DNA of 10,207 nucleotides from Acidobacterium sp. Lineage in GTDB: Bacteria; Acidobacteriota; Terriglobia; Terriglobales; Acidobacteriaceae. The notes under the pieces are model-generated. The model searched no databases. It saw only the letters and a list, made by a program, of their open reading frames with translations, and had not been told where the DNA came from. The stretch spans positions 1-10,207 of the forward strand of contig PMAM01000200.1 of assembly GCA_003152595.1 (NCBI GenBank). The letters run 5' to 3'. Within the stretch, counting starts at the first letter, position 1, and every line of letters starts with the position of its first letter. Positions 1-5,493 of the stretch are shown here, in pieces. The translations under genes and the position numbers were made by a program.

Positions 1-228
1 GCCTGTTTTGCCAGAGCGCAGGCCCGCCCAGGCCCCCCTACCGGCGACTACCCGGCGACTACCCTCAGGCCAGGTTCACCCCACAGCAAGAAGCAGATAC
101 CTGTGCCGTCCAGATTTCAACAGGAAAGATTCTCTGCCTTGGCCAAAGGTAATCCACTTCGATGCGGCCGGGACCGTTTTGGGAAAGCAGACCTCCGGAG
201 CCCGACAACTGGCCTGAGCAAGCACGGA
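1..228. repeat. Long direct repeat, copy A (left end may lie outside the window)
   Basis: This stretch is repeated, with mismatches and small gaps, at 306-525. Shared blocks include GCCTGTTTTGCC (1 and 306), a 23-bp block starting GGCCAGGTTCACC (68 and 366), GGCCAAAGGTAATCC (141 and 439) and CCGTTTTGGGAAAGCAGACC (174 and 472). The offset is 305 bp at the left end and 297-298 bp later, because copy A has an extra CGGCGACTAC-like unit near 48-60. It sits in non-coding DNA downstream of the minus-strand GH5 gene. The open frames across it are short and compositionally odd, so I read it as a decayed extragenic repeat and not as coding sequence. No terminal inverted repeats or transposase are visible. 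Confidence 0.75.
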
Positions 229-305
229 TCGATGGGCGAGTGCGTCGAACGGAGCCTGTCCTGAGCAACCTCCGAGTGCAACGTCGGGCGCGTCGAATGG
301 AACCC

Positions 306-525
306 GCCTGTTTTGCCGGAACGCAAGTTCGCTCACCCCTGGCACCCTACCGGCGACTACCGGCAGGCCAGGTTCACCCCACAGCAAGCAGCAGAAGCCC
401 CTGCCCTCCAGACGTCAACAGAAAAGGTTCTCTCCTTTGGCCAAAGGTAATCCACTTCGATACAGCCCGAACCGTTTTGGGAAAGCAGACCCCGGAGCAC
501 GACAACTGGCCTGAGCACGCACGGA
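306..525. repeat. Long direct repeat, copy B
   Basis: This is the second copy of the element at 1-228. The best-conserved part runs from 366 to about 520, and similarity fades after the block GACAACTGGCCTGAGCA near 501-517. The 229-305 stretch between the copies is only faintly like the DNA after copy B, so the pair looks like an old tandem duplication with a period of about 300 bp. The rest, 526-676, holds no gene or structure that I can support. Confidence 0.72.
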
Positions 526-674
526 CCGAAGGCACCCGCGTCGCACGGCTGTCGCGCTCCTGGCTCAAACAAGGGCATCGCGCGCATGCGCGATCCAGCG
601 AAAGGTCCCGACCAGCCGCTTCTCGCTCACCGCAACCTGGCAGACCGGCTGTTCGCGACCGCTCTCCCGCTAGC

Positions 675-701
675 CGCTACCGGCCACCGGCTACAGGCTG
701 C
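675..701. repeat. 27-bp dispersed repeat overlapping the GH5 stop codon
   Basis: The 27 bp beginning CGCTACCGGC recur at 4686-4712 with a single difference (C at 685 against A at 4696). Read on the minus strand, this copy supplies the last codons of the GH5 gene, giving QPVAGGR and the TAG stop at 677-679. Related CTACCGGCGACTACC blocks occur inside the long repeat near 38-64 and 348-364. It behaves like a small dispersed intergenic element that has moved into, or recombined with, the end of a gene. Confidence 0.7.
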
Positions 702-1939
702 AATTCCATCGCCAGCGCCCCAACATACCCCGCGTTCACCCTCTCGCTCCCGAACGCAATCTTCATCAGCAAATCCGCGAACGCCGCATCGATATCCTCC
801 TGCGGAGGCCGCGCCGCCAGCCGTTTCTCCGCATTGCCCGTCCCGCTCGGCAACTTCGCGTATGCCACAATCTCATCCCAGTGTGTGGGCCCGTCGAACG
901 TCACCACGCATGGCGTCGCGTCCATCCGCTTGTACGTCCAGAACGCCCAGCCGACCTGGTTTTCTTCCAGCGTCCGCCGGAAACCCTCAACCCACGCATC
1001 CTTGTTCTCGCCCGACTCGCCCAGCCACACCGGCACATGATGCTCGTGCCGAAAATCCAGATACTCCTGGATCACGCTCTTGTCCGTCGTCGGCGTCCAG
1101 TACTTATGGAACGTGAACATCATGTTCGGATCGAACGTCCCGCTGAATACGCCGAAGTTCGTGTCCCAGTTTGCCCCGCCCACAATCAGCACGTGATTCT
1201 TATCCACTTGCCGGATCGCCGCGGAAACCTTCATATAAACCGGCACCAGGTCGCGCTTCAGCGGCTCCAGCTTCGGCCAGTTCGGCAGCGGCTCGTTCAG
1301 CAGATCGTACCCCAGCACGGTCGGATTCCTGCTGTAGTGCGCCGCGATCCTCTTCCAGATCGCCACCGTCTCGTTCTGCGCCGTCTGGCTCGTGTACAGC
1401 CACGGATAGCCCCAGCTGTCGTCGATATTCGAGCCCGTCTGCCCGCCCGGCGCGCAGTGCATGTCGAGGATCACGTAGATCCCGTCCTTCTGCGCCCACT
1501 GCACCAGCTGATCGACGAGCTTGAACCCCTCGGCGTCGTCGCTGGTGAAGAACTTCCAGTGCAGCGGCACCCGCACCGAGTTGAACCCCATCGCGTGGAT
1601 CCGGTCGATATCTGCCTCGGTGATGTAATTCGCCCGCCATTGCTTCCAGAACGCCTCGGCCTTCTCCGGCCCCAGCAAATTCTTCGTCAGCTCCTCGATC
1701 TCGCGCGGCGACTGCGGCCCTCCGTCGAAGTGGAACATGTACCCCTCCACCTCAAACCAGTTCCCCAGATTGATCCCGCGCAGCATCAACGGCTGCCCAT
1801 CCCCATCGACCAGCTGCTCGCCCTGCGCGTGCACAAATTCATGCTTCGCCTGCGCGGCAAGATTCGCCGATAGAAAAGTTGTCGTGGAAACAAAGAAACC
1901 AACAAGAAAGAGAACCTGAAAACCCCGCAGATCTTTCAC
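677..1939 (-). CDS. Secreted glycoside hydrolase family 5 (cellulase-fold) protein
   Basis: The 420-residue product is a GH5 (clan GH-A) retaining beta-glycosidase, probably exported to cleave plant or fungal beta-glucan or mannan. A signal peptide spans about residues 1-31: short MKDLRGFQ n-region, hydrophobic core VLFLVGFF, likely cleavage after AQA. The mature domain opens with the RGINLGNWFE strand (about 54-63), then VRVP (Arg123), DMHC (159-162) and LLNEP with acid/base Glu216. Next come FHKYW (His278, Tyr280), WLGES with nucleophile Glu308, and the GWAFWTYK Trp. All expected catalytic residues are present. The RGxNLGNW opening recalls exo-beta-1,3-glucanase-like subfamilies, but substrate cannot be fixed. 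Start is uncertain: GTG at 1939 has GGAGG close upstream and gives the cleaner signal peptide; the frame stays open to TTG at 1975. The C-terminal QPVAGGR is encoded by a dispersed repeat. No partner gene is adjacent. Confidence 0.9.
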   Translation of the reverse strand: MKDLRGFQVLFLVGFFVSTTTFLSANLAAQAKHEFVHAQGEQLVDGDGQPLMLRGINLGNWFEVEGYMFHFDGGPQSPREIEELTKNLLGPEKAEAFWKQWRANYITEADIDRIHAMGFNSVRVPLHWKFFTSDDAEGFKLVDQLVQWAQKDGIYVILDMHCAPGGQTGSNIDDSWGYPWLYTSQTAQNETVAIWKRIAAHYSRNPTVLGYDLLNEPLPNWPKLEPLKRDLVPVYMKVSAAIRQVDKNHVLIVGGANWDTNFGVFSGTFDPNMMFTFHKYWTPTTDKSVIQEYLDFRHEHHVPVWLGESGENKDAWVEGFRRTLEENQVGWAFWTYKRMDATPCVVTFDGPTHWDEIVAYAKLPSGTGNAEKRLAARPPQEDIDAAFADLLMKIAFGSERVNAGYVGALAMELQPVAGGR

Positions 1940-2604
1940 GCCCTCCAACCTACTCGCACGCTGTGAGCACGGCAACCTTCACGCGAGAAGGGTGGCAGAG
2001 GGCCGGTGCCCCACAACCTGCCCGCAGCAAGCGCTGATCGAAGAGAAGCATGCGTCGACAGCCTGGCCTGAGCGATTCCGCATAAGCAGACGAGTCGAAC
2101 GGCGGTCTGCCGGCCTTTAGCAGATGGAGGGCGAGCCACCATCTTCACTTAGCCTGAATGCCGGATGCCCAATAACCCGCCCCACAACTCCCGCAAAAAA
2201 CCAAAACACCGGACCCGGAGACGGCCAGGTTCACCCCACAGCAAGTAGCGGATACTTCCGCCGCGGCAGAGTCAAGAGACGCAATTCCGTATTTCAACCG
2301 ACAGTACTGCCCCGAGAATTATCCCGAGCCATTTCGGGAAAAATGGCCACTTTTCCCGCAACATCCTCAGCCCGGCCAATACAGCAGGAACCCCAGACTG
2401 CCCGTCCCAAAGCTCTCGATGAGCGCATCGGCGATGATGCGCCAATTGAGGTTGCCTTTACCTAAACTTTCGGATTGCCGACGACTTACCCGCCCGCAAT
2501 GCAGTTTCGGAATGCGCGTTGGCCGGCTGCGGTGCAACCCGAGGCGGCGGGACAGGTTCCCGCGCCCCCGGAAGCAGTCGGCGGCCGGCCGTTCCCACGC
2601 GCAA
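1940..2604. other. Gene-poor region between GH5 and DUF4136
   Basis: I find no convincing gene here. Short open frames such as the one on the minus strand at 1936-2148 have biased, family-less translations and no good ribosome binding site. The region holds a fragment of the long repeat (2223-2257). It also has a GC-rich hairpin at 2547-2563 (GCGGGA, loop CAGGT, TCCCGC) about 40 bp past the DUF4136 stop; with no T-run, it could mark the 3' end of that transcript only weakly. The GH5 promoter should lie between 1976 and about 2150, but I could not pick clear -35/-10 boxes. Confidence 0.5.
2223..2257. repeat. Third, partial copy of the long repeat core
   Basis: The 23 bp starting at 2223 (GGCCAGGTTCACC...) match 68-90 and 366-388 exactly. 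The next dozen bases (AGCGGATACTT) stay close to copy A (AGCAGATACCT). Similarity then ends. All three copies have the same orientation and lie in non-coding DNA, so this block is probably the conserved core of a dispersed family. Confidence 0.7.
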
Positions 2605-3135
2605 TTACGCCATCTGTCTGGGGAATTTGCTGAGCATCTTGTCAATCGCTTTTGCAAGCTTATTCGCATTCTTTTCCGGATTATCGCTTAAGGTGTCGTG
2701 TGCCATGCCGCGCCAGACCAGATGGTGCGAACCCGTCTGGTAGACATCGATCACCAGCGTGCCCACCGGAACGGTTTCAACAGTGGTCGTGGATATACCT
2801 CCCCAGCCATGCCAGCGCCAGCCGGGTCCCAGACCTTCGTAGAACGTGTCGTATTCGGCACGATCTCTGCGCACGGCGATTGCCGTCAGTGTTACATCTC
2901 CTCCCATGGGTACCTTCTGCCACCCGCGCGCCTGAAGGACGCGGTCGACCTCCTCACAGATCCGTGCTTCGGCGAAAGGATCCGAGGAATGGACATGACC
3001 CCAGGAATAGGTGTGGAACTGCGAGAAATTTACCGAATGATCGTAATCGGTCTCCACCTTCTGAGCCGCCGCAGAAAGCGAAGCGAAGGCGGCCAGCATT
3101 GCAGCAATTAAGGAAAACTTCCTCAGAACACTCAT
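2605..3135 (-). CDS. DUF4136 family exported protein
   Basis: The 176-residue product fits the DUF4136 family of small exported proteins of unknown function, common in Acidobacteriota and other Gram-negative phyla. A signal peptide covers about residues 1-24 (hydrophobic LIAAMLAAFASLSAAA, cleavage near AAA-Q). No lipobox cysteine is present, so it is probably periplasmic and not a lipoprotein. Family hallmarks are the DYDHSVNFSQFHTYSW strand (30-45), RGW-like ARGWQKV (69-75), a Gly/Trp/His-rich loop (101-113), GTLVIDVY (125-132) and LVWRGMAHDTL (139-149), followed by an amphipathic C-terminal helix. The start is firm: AAAGGAGG (3144-3151) lies 8 bp before ATG. It follows the DUF3300 gene by 89 bp in the same direction and may be read through from it. 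No enzymatic residues are known for the family, so only an envelope location is inferred. Confidence 0.88.
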   Translation of the reverse strand: MSVLRKFSLIAAMLAAFASLSAAAQKVETDYDHSVNFSQFHTYSWGHVHSSDPFAEARICEEVDRVLQARGWQKVPMGGDVTLTAIAVRRDRAEYDTFYEGLGPGWRWHGWGGISTTTVETVPVGTLVIDVYQTGSHHLVWRGMAHDTLSDNPEKNANKLAKAIDKMLSKFPRQMA

Positions 3136-3188
3136 GGTGACATCCTCCTTTGCTCTTCTCGTTAGTCAGGTTCGTCTCTGAAGGGCTT

Positions 3189-3215
3189 GCCTGCACGAAT
3201 GATGATCGTGCAGGC
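3189..3215 (-). other. Strong hairpin between DUF3300 and DUF4136 genes
   Basis: GCCTGCACGA (3189-3198) and TCGTGCAGGC (3206-3215) form a perfect 10-bp stem with a 7-nt loop. The hairpin starts 9 bp past the DUF3300 stop codon and ends well before the DUF4136 ribosome binding site. There is no T-run on either side, so it is not a standard intrinsic terminator. It could protect the 3' end of the DUF3300 message or reduce read-through into DUF4136. Confidence 0.6.
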
Positions 3216-3224
3216 GCCTTATGG

Positions 3225-4094
3225 TTACCGTCCCGGGTGATGCACCTCTACGCGAGGTCCAACCGGACGCACCCACGGATGGGCATAGGGATGCACATAG
3301 CCGAACCGGTTCCCCCACACCCGGAGCCACGGACCGTGGTCGATGAGAATGGTGTGAGCCGGCCACACGAATCCCGAACCAATCCACCAGCCCCACGTCC
3401 CGAAGGTTGCTCCGATCGTGATGGCGGGGCCGAAGTGAATTGCAGTCGTCACCACGACGCCGGCACGCGGGGGAGCAAAGACGACGTACGGGTCGTACCA
3501 GGGCACGTAAATCACAGCCGGATTCAGAGGCAGCACCTCGATATAACCGCCCGAATCCACGACATTCACATACTCATTTGGCGCCAGATAGCCATAACCT
3601 CTGGCCACGCGGCGCATCCGCTGCACCGCGTCCATCACTTCAGGTCGCTGGTTCAGAACGGCATTCCCAAGCTGCTCGGTCCAGGCCTGATCCTGCGCCA
3701 TTATGTCTAGTACCGAAGGGAACGGCAGCAGACCCAGCACGCTGGGATCCCATTGCAGATGGTCAGCCTGAATAGCTGCTGCCAGCGCATCACCCTTGAG
3801 GTAGCTGTGTTGATCGGCCCAGGCCGCAGCATCGGGAATCTGATCCCAATAGGTTGAGGCTGTCAGGATCTGTGCCAACAGCGGATCAGGATAGAGTGCA
3901 ATCCGCTGGACGACCTGGTCCAGCTGCGGCGGATTCAGAGGAACCGGCTGTGCCGCCAGGTTCCCCGTTTGGGCAAGTAAAAGCGCCGTGAGACCCACAG
4001 CCAGCAGCCGGGCGAACAGGGACCGGCCACGATGACGGTCAGCAAGATGGCGCCCTCGACGAGATTGAGTAGCAAAGCGATGTATACAGAGCAT
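3225..4094 (-). CDS. DUF3300 family exported protein
   Basis: The 289-residue product belongs to DUF3300, a family of secreted or envelope proteins without a known activity. A long, basic n-region (about residues 1-27, rich in Arg/His) precedes a hydrophobic segment, LLAVGLTALLLA, with likely cleavage near residue 47-49. The domain runs from about 58 (LDQVVQRIALYPDPLLAQIL) through GDALAAAIQ, WDPSVLGLLPFPSVLDIM, LGNAVLNQRPEVMDAVQRMR and the typical IYVPWYDPY strand (195-203). The C-terminal 75 residues are rich in Gly, Trp, His and Pro and are short for the family, whose tails are often longer and repetitive. I chose ATG at 4094 because GGAGG (4100-4104) sits 5 bp upstream. The open frame extends to 4202, but that stretch contains a 7-bp hairpin and is better read as leader. 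In other Acidobacteriota DUF3300 genes often sit beside DUF2950; here the neighbour is DUF4136. Confidence 0.88.
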   Translation of the reverse strand: MLCIHRFATQSRRGRHLADRHRGRSLFARLLAVGLTALLLAQTGNLAAQPVPLNPPQLDQVVQRIALYPDPLLAQILTASTYWDQIPDAAAWADQHSYLKGDALAAAIQADHLQWDPSVLGLLPFPSVLDIMAQDQAWTEQLGNAVLNQRPEVMDAVQRMRRVARGYGYLAPNEYVNVVDSGGYIEVLPLNPAVIYVPWYDPYVVFAPPRAGVVVTTAIHFGPAITIGATFGTWGWWIGSGFVWPAHTILIDHGPWLRVWGNRFGYVHPYAHPWVRPVGPRVEVHHPGR

Positions 4095-4123
4095 CGTTTC
4101 CTCCACAGAAAGTCGTTTTGTGA

Positions 4124-4140
4124 CGCCCGCTTTGCGGGCG
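4124..4140 (-). promoter_or_regulatory. Hairpin in the DUF3300 mRNA leader
   Basis: CGCCCGC (4124-4130) and GCGGGCG (4134-4140) form a perfect 7-bp stem with a 3-nt loop, about 30 bp before the DUF3300 start codon and 20 bp before its ribosome binding site. No T-run follows on the minus strand, so it is not a terminator. It may affect message stability or ribosome access. Confidence 0.45.
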
Positions 4141-4273
4141 ATTTGCCTCTGGATTTCTCCGAGTCCTTTCATCTCGGTCCATCCACCCGCTACTGACGCC
4201 AAGCCCTGGAAAAAGTCGCAAAAATATTAGCGAGAGACACTCATACTTGGAATATTGGGAATAAGCGTTTATT

Positions 4274-4323
4274 TTACAGTACGTTACAGCACTTTACCCA
4301 ATGTCACAACATGATAACGTTAC
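4274..4323. promoter_or_regulatory. Helically phased TTAC repeats, probable regulator site upstream of DUF3300
   Basis: TTAC occurs at 4274, 4284 and 4294, exactly 10 bp apart, and once more at 4320. The first two units extend to TTACAG. Seen from the minus strand this is GTAA, CTGTAA, CTGTAA at one helical turn, the layout of a direct-repeat site for a protein bound on one face of DNA, such as an OmpR/PhoB-type regulator. A TAAAAT box (-10-like) on the minus strand overlaps the unit nearest the gene, so the site may cover the DUF3300 promoter. I could not identify a convincing -35. Confidence 0.35.
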
Positions 4324-4361
4324 GCTCATATTTACGCGCCGCCTCGCCTCCCCCTGCATCC

Positions 4362-4375
4362 TTGATCCGGATCAA
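4362..4375. promoter_or_regulatory. Perfect 14-bp palindrome TTGATCCGGATCAA
   Basis: TTGATCC and GGATCAA are exact inverted halves with no spacer, in non-coding DNA about 270 bp upstream of the DUF3300 start codon. A contiguous dyad of this size is typical of a dimeric helix-turn-helix repressor or activator site. No regulator gene lies in the window, so the binding protein is unknown. Confidence 0.4.
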
Positions 4376-4685
4376 ACTGCGAGCTGCGCTTAACTCTCCG
4401 ATCTCGTCTGCACGATGCCGGTGAAGCTGCAGGTGCCTGAAAAAGGTTCATTGGGTAAGGCATCTGGATCAACATACAGCGGTCCTGGAGTGTTGGATCG
4501 GCTCATTAGTGCTGTGTCACGGCTGTACAGAAGGTTTGGCCTCAATTGTCGACTTCAGCCCAAGGCGCTCATCGAGGCCATTTTTCCGAGTCGTTGCTGG
4601 TGGGCAAGCCACCCGGAAACATCACGCCGCGCCGGACCTCGTCGACAAGAGCCGTACCCTCAATCCACCGACCGTCGGCCGCTTT

Positions 4686-4712
4686 CGCTACCGGCAACCG
4701 GCTACAGGCTGC
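4686..4712. repeat. 27-bp dispersed repeat, second copy
   Basis: It matches 675-701 at 26 of 27 positions, in the same orientation. Here it lies wholly in intergenic DNA, which supports treating the sequence as a mobile or recombining extragenic element and not as conserved GH5 coding sequence. Confidence 0.7.
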
Positions 4713-4782
4713 GTCTGGAAAAACTGTCAAGCCCCCGACCTCTCCACCAAAGTAATGCCTCCTCATAACACGTCACTTACAC

Positions 4783-4834
4783 GCCAACTGACCCCAACAA
4801 AGTTGGCAGACTTACTCTCCCAACCTGATATTCT
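4783..4834 (+). promoter_or_regulatory. Candidate promoter with overlapping inverted repeat, Cys/His gene
   Basis: A possible -35 TTGGCA (4803-4808) is followed by AT-rich -10 candidates GATATT (4827-4832, 18-bp spacing) or TATTCT (4829-4834, 20-bp spacing). The inverted repeat GCCAACT (4783-4789) and AGTTGGC (4801-4807), with an 11-bp spacer, covers the -35, which would suit a repressor. Initiation near 4840 would give a leader of about 60 nt that holds the terminator-like hairpin. The box matches are modest. Confidence 0.35.
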
Positions 4835-4854
4835 GAACTTATAGATGGAAAAAG

Positions 4855-4882
4855 AAAAAAGCCCGCCTCGCGCGGGCTTTTT
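4855..4882. terminator. Intrinsic terminator, possible attenuator, in the leader of the Cys/His gene
   Basis: GCCCGC (4861-4866) and GCGGGC (4872-4877) form a stem with loop CTCGC. An A-run (4855-4860) precedes it and a T-run (4878-4882) follows, so it is a textbook intrinsic terminator usable on both strands. No gene ends near it on the left on the plus strand. Only 7 bp separate the T-run from the ribosome binding site GGAG at 4890-4893. It therefore most likely acts within the leader of the gene at 4900. Confidence 0.8.
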
Positions 4883-4899
4883 CATTTCCGGAGACACCC

Positions 4900-5358
4900 A
4901 TGGAATGCCGCCACATCTTTCCCAACGGCAAACGTTGCCGCTGCCGCGCCGTCGCCACCCACGTCTTCTGCTACCATCACGCCCCGCAGCCCCGCCCGCG
5001 CACCCTCCGTCCCCGATGCACCGGCCTTGCCACTTGGCGCCAGGTCAAAATCCACCTCGCCACCCTCGCCCCAAACGAAATCCCCGCCGCCATCCTCACC
5101 CTGCTCAGCGCCCTGCTCGAAGACGGCCCCCGCACCCTTTCCGACCGCAACGCCGGCACCCTGCTCCGCGCTCTCGTCCGCCGCGTCGGATCGGTCCCGT
5201 TCACACTCCCCACCGACCCAGCCCCTGAGCCCGACTTCGCCTTCCAGCTCTCCCAGTCCCTCGATCGCGTCTGCGAAATCGCCCAGCGTAATCAACAACG
5301 CGCCCTGCTCGAGTCCGCCGGCCTATTCACTCATTTGCAAACACGGCCAAAGCCATGA
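4900..5358 (+). CDS. Small protein with N-terminal Cys/His (probable zinc) cluster
   Basis: The 152-residue product starts at an ATG with GGAG 6 bp upstream. Residues 1-27 carry a compact cluster C3-x9-C13-x10-C24-x2-H27, with extra C15, H5, H21 and H26. This spacing suggests one zinc site, in the style of many short acidobacterial hypothetical proteins that begin CxHIxxxGxxC...FCxxH; that family link is from memory. A basic, Pro-rich linker (28-40) and a helical region follow: TWRQVKIHLATL, AAILTLLSALLEDG, and FQLSQSLDRVCEIAQRNQQRALLE at about 115-138. There is no signal peptide or membrane segment, so it should be cytoplasmic. It stands alone on the plus strand, convergent with the aldo/keto reductase gene and preceded by an intrinsic terminator within its own leader. 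DNA or RNA binding is plausible but not shown. Confidence 0.75.
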   Translation: MECRHIFPNGKRCRCRAVATHVFCYHHAPQPRPRTLRPRCTGLATWRQVKIHLATLAPNEIPAAILTLLSALLEDGPRTLSDRNAGTLLRALVRRVGSVPFTLPTDPAPEPDFAFQLSQSLDRVCEIAQRNQQRALLESAGLFTHLQTRPKP

Positions 5359-5493
5359 TCAAGTTGTCACAAATGTTACCCCTCTGCAACCGCAGCGGAA
5401 TCAGCAACCGTCCCGCACCACCACCCTGGGGGGACCCCGGTTTCCCGATGACAAACAAGATAACCTTCTGTGCCCTACGACCTGTGACCTGTA

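Larger units (their letters stand above)
4203..4844. other. Non-coding region between divergent genes
   Basis: This stretch separates the minus-strand DUF3300 unit from the plus-strand Cys/His gene. Its left part (about 4220-4340) is much more AT-rich than the rest of the window, as expected of a promoter region. The right part (4376-4780) is ordinary GC-rich DNA with a 27-bp repeat copy at 4686-4712. Open frames at 4415-4768 and 4509-4844 lack family likeness and a good ribosome binding site, and I do not call them genes. Confidence 0.55.

Noticed and set aside
162..1040. A 292-codon plus-strand open frame across the long repeat and the GH5 3' end
   Set aside because: It spans decayed repeat DNA and antisense of GH5, is low in family likeness and Ser/Pro/Arg-rich, and has no ribosome binding site.
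881..1873. A 330-codon plus-strand open frame opposite the GH5 gene
   Set aside because: It is an antisense shadow, with an Arg/His/Pro-rich translation and no domain, whereas the minus strand encodes a complete GH5 active site.
2367..2669. A minus-strand open frame ending in a protein-like stretch (IIADALIESFGTGSLG)
   Set aside because: It overlaps the well-supported DUF4136 gene in another frame, has no start with a ribosome binding site between that gene and the interesting end, and the rest is Arg-rich. A decayed gene end is possible but not supported.
4095..4202. N-terminal extension of the DUF3300 protein
   Set aside because: The frame is open, but the ATG at 4094 has an ideal GGAGG site and the extension contains a 7-bp hairpin and would bury the signal peptide deep in the protein.
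4845..5228. A plus-strand frame starting MEKEKSPPRAG that could be a leader peptide
   Set aside because: Its first codons are the terminator A-run and stem, and the rest is a Pro/Arg/His shadow of the gene at 4900. It lacks a ribosome binding site. A very short leader peptide cannot be excluded, but the frame has no early stop.
5426..5450. G/C-run dyad (CCCTGGGGGGACCCC) as terminator between the convergent genes
   Set aside because: The arms are almost contiguous, leaving no workable loop, and no T-run follows on either strand.
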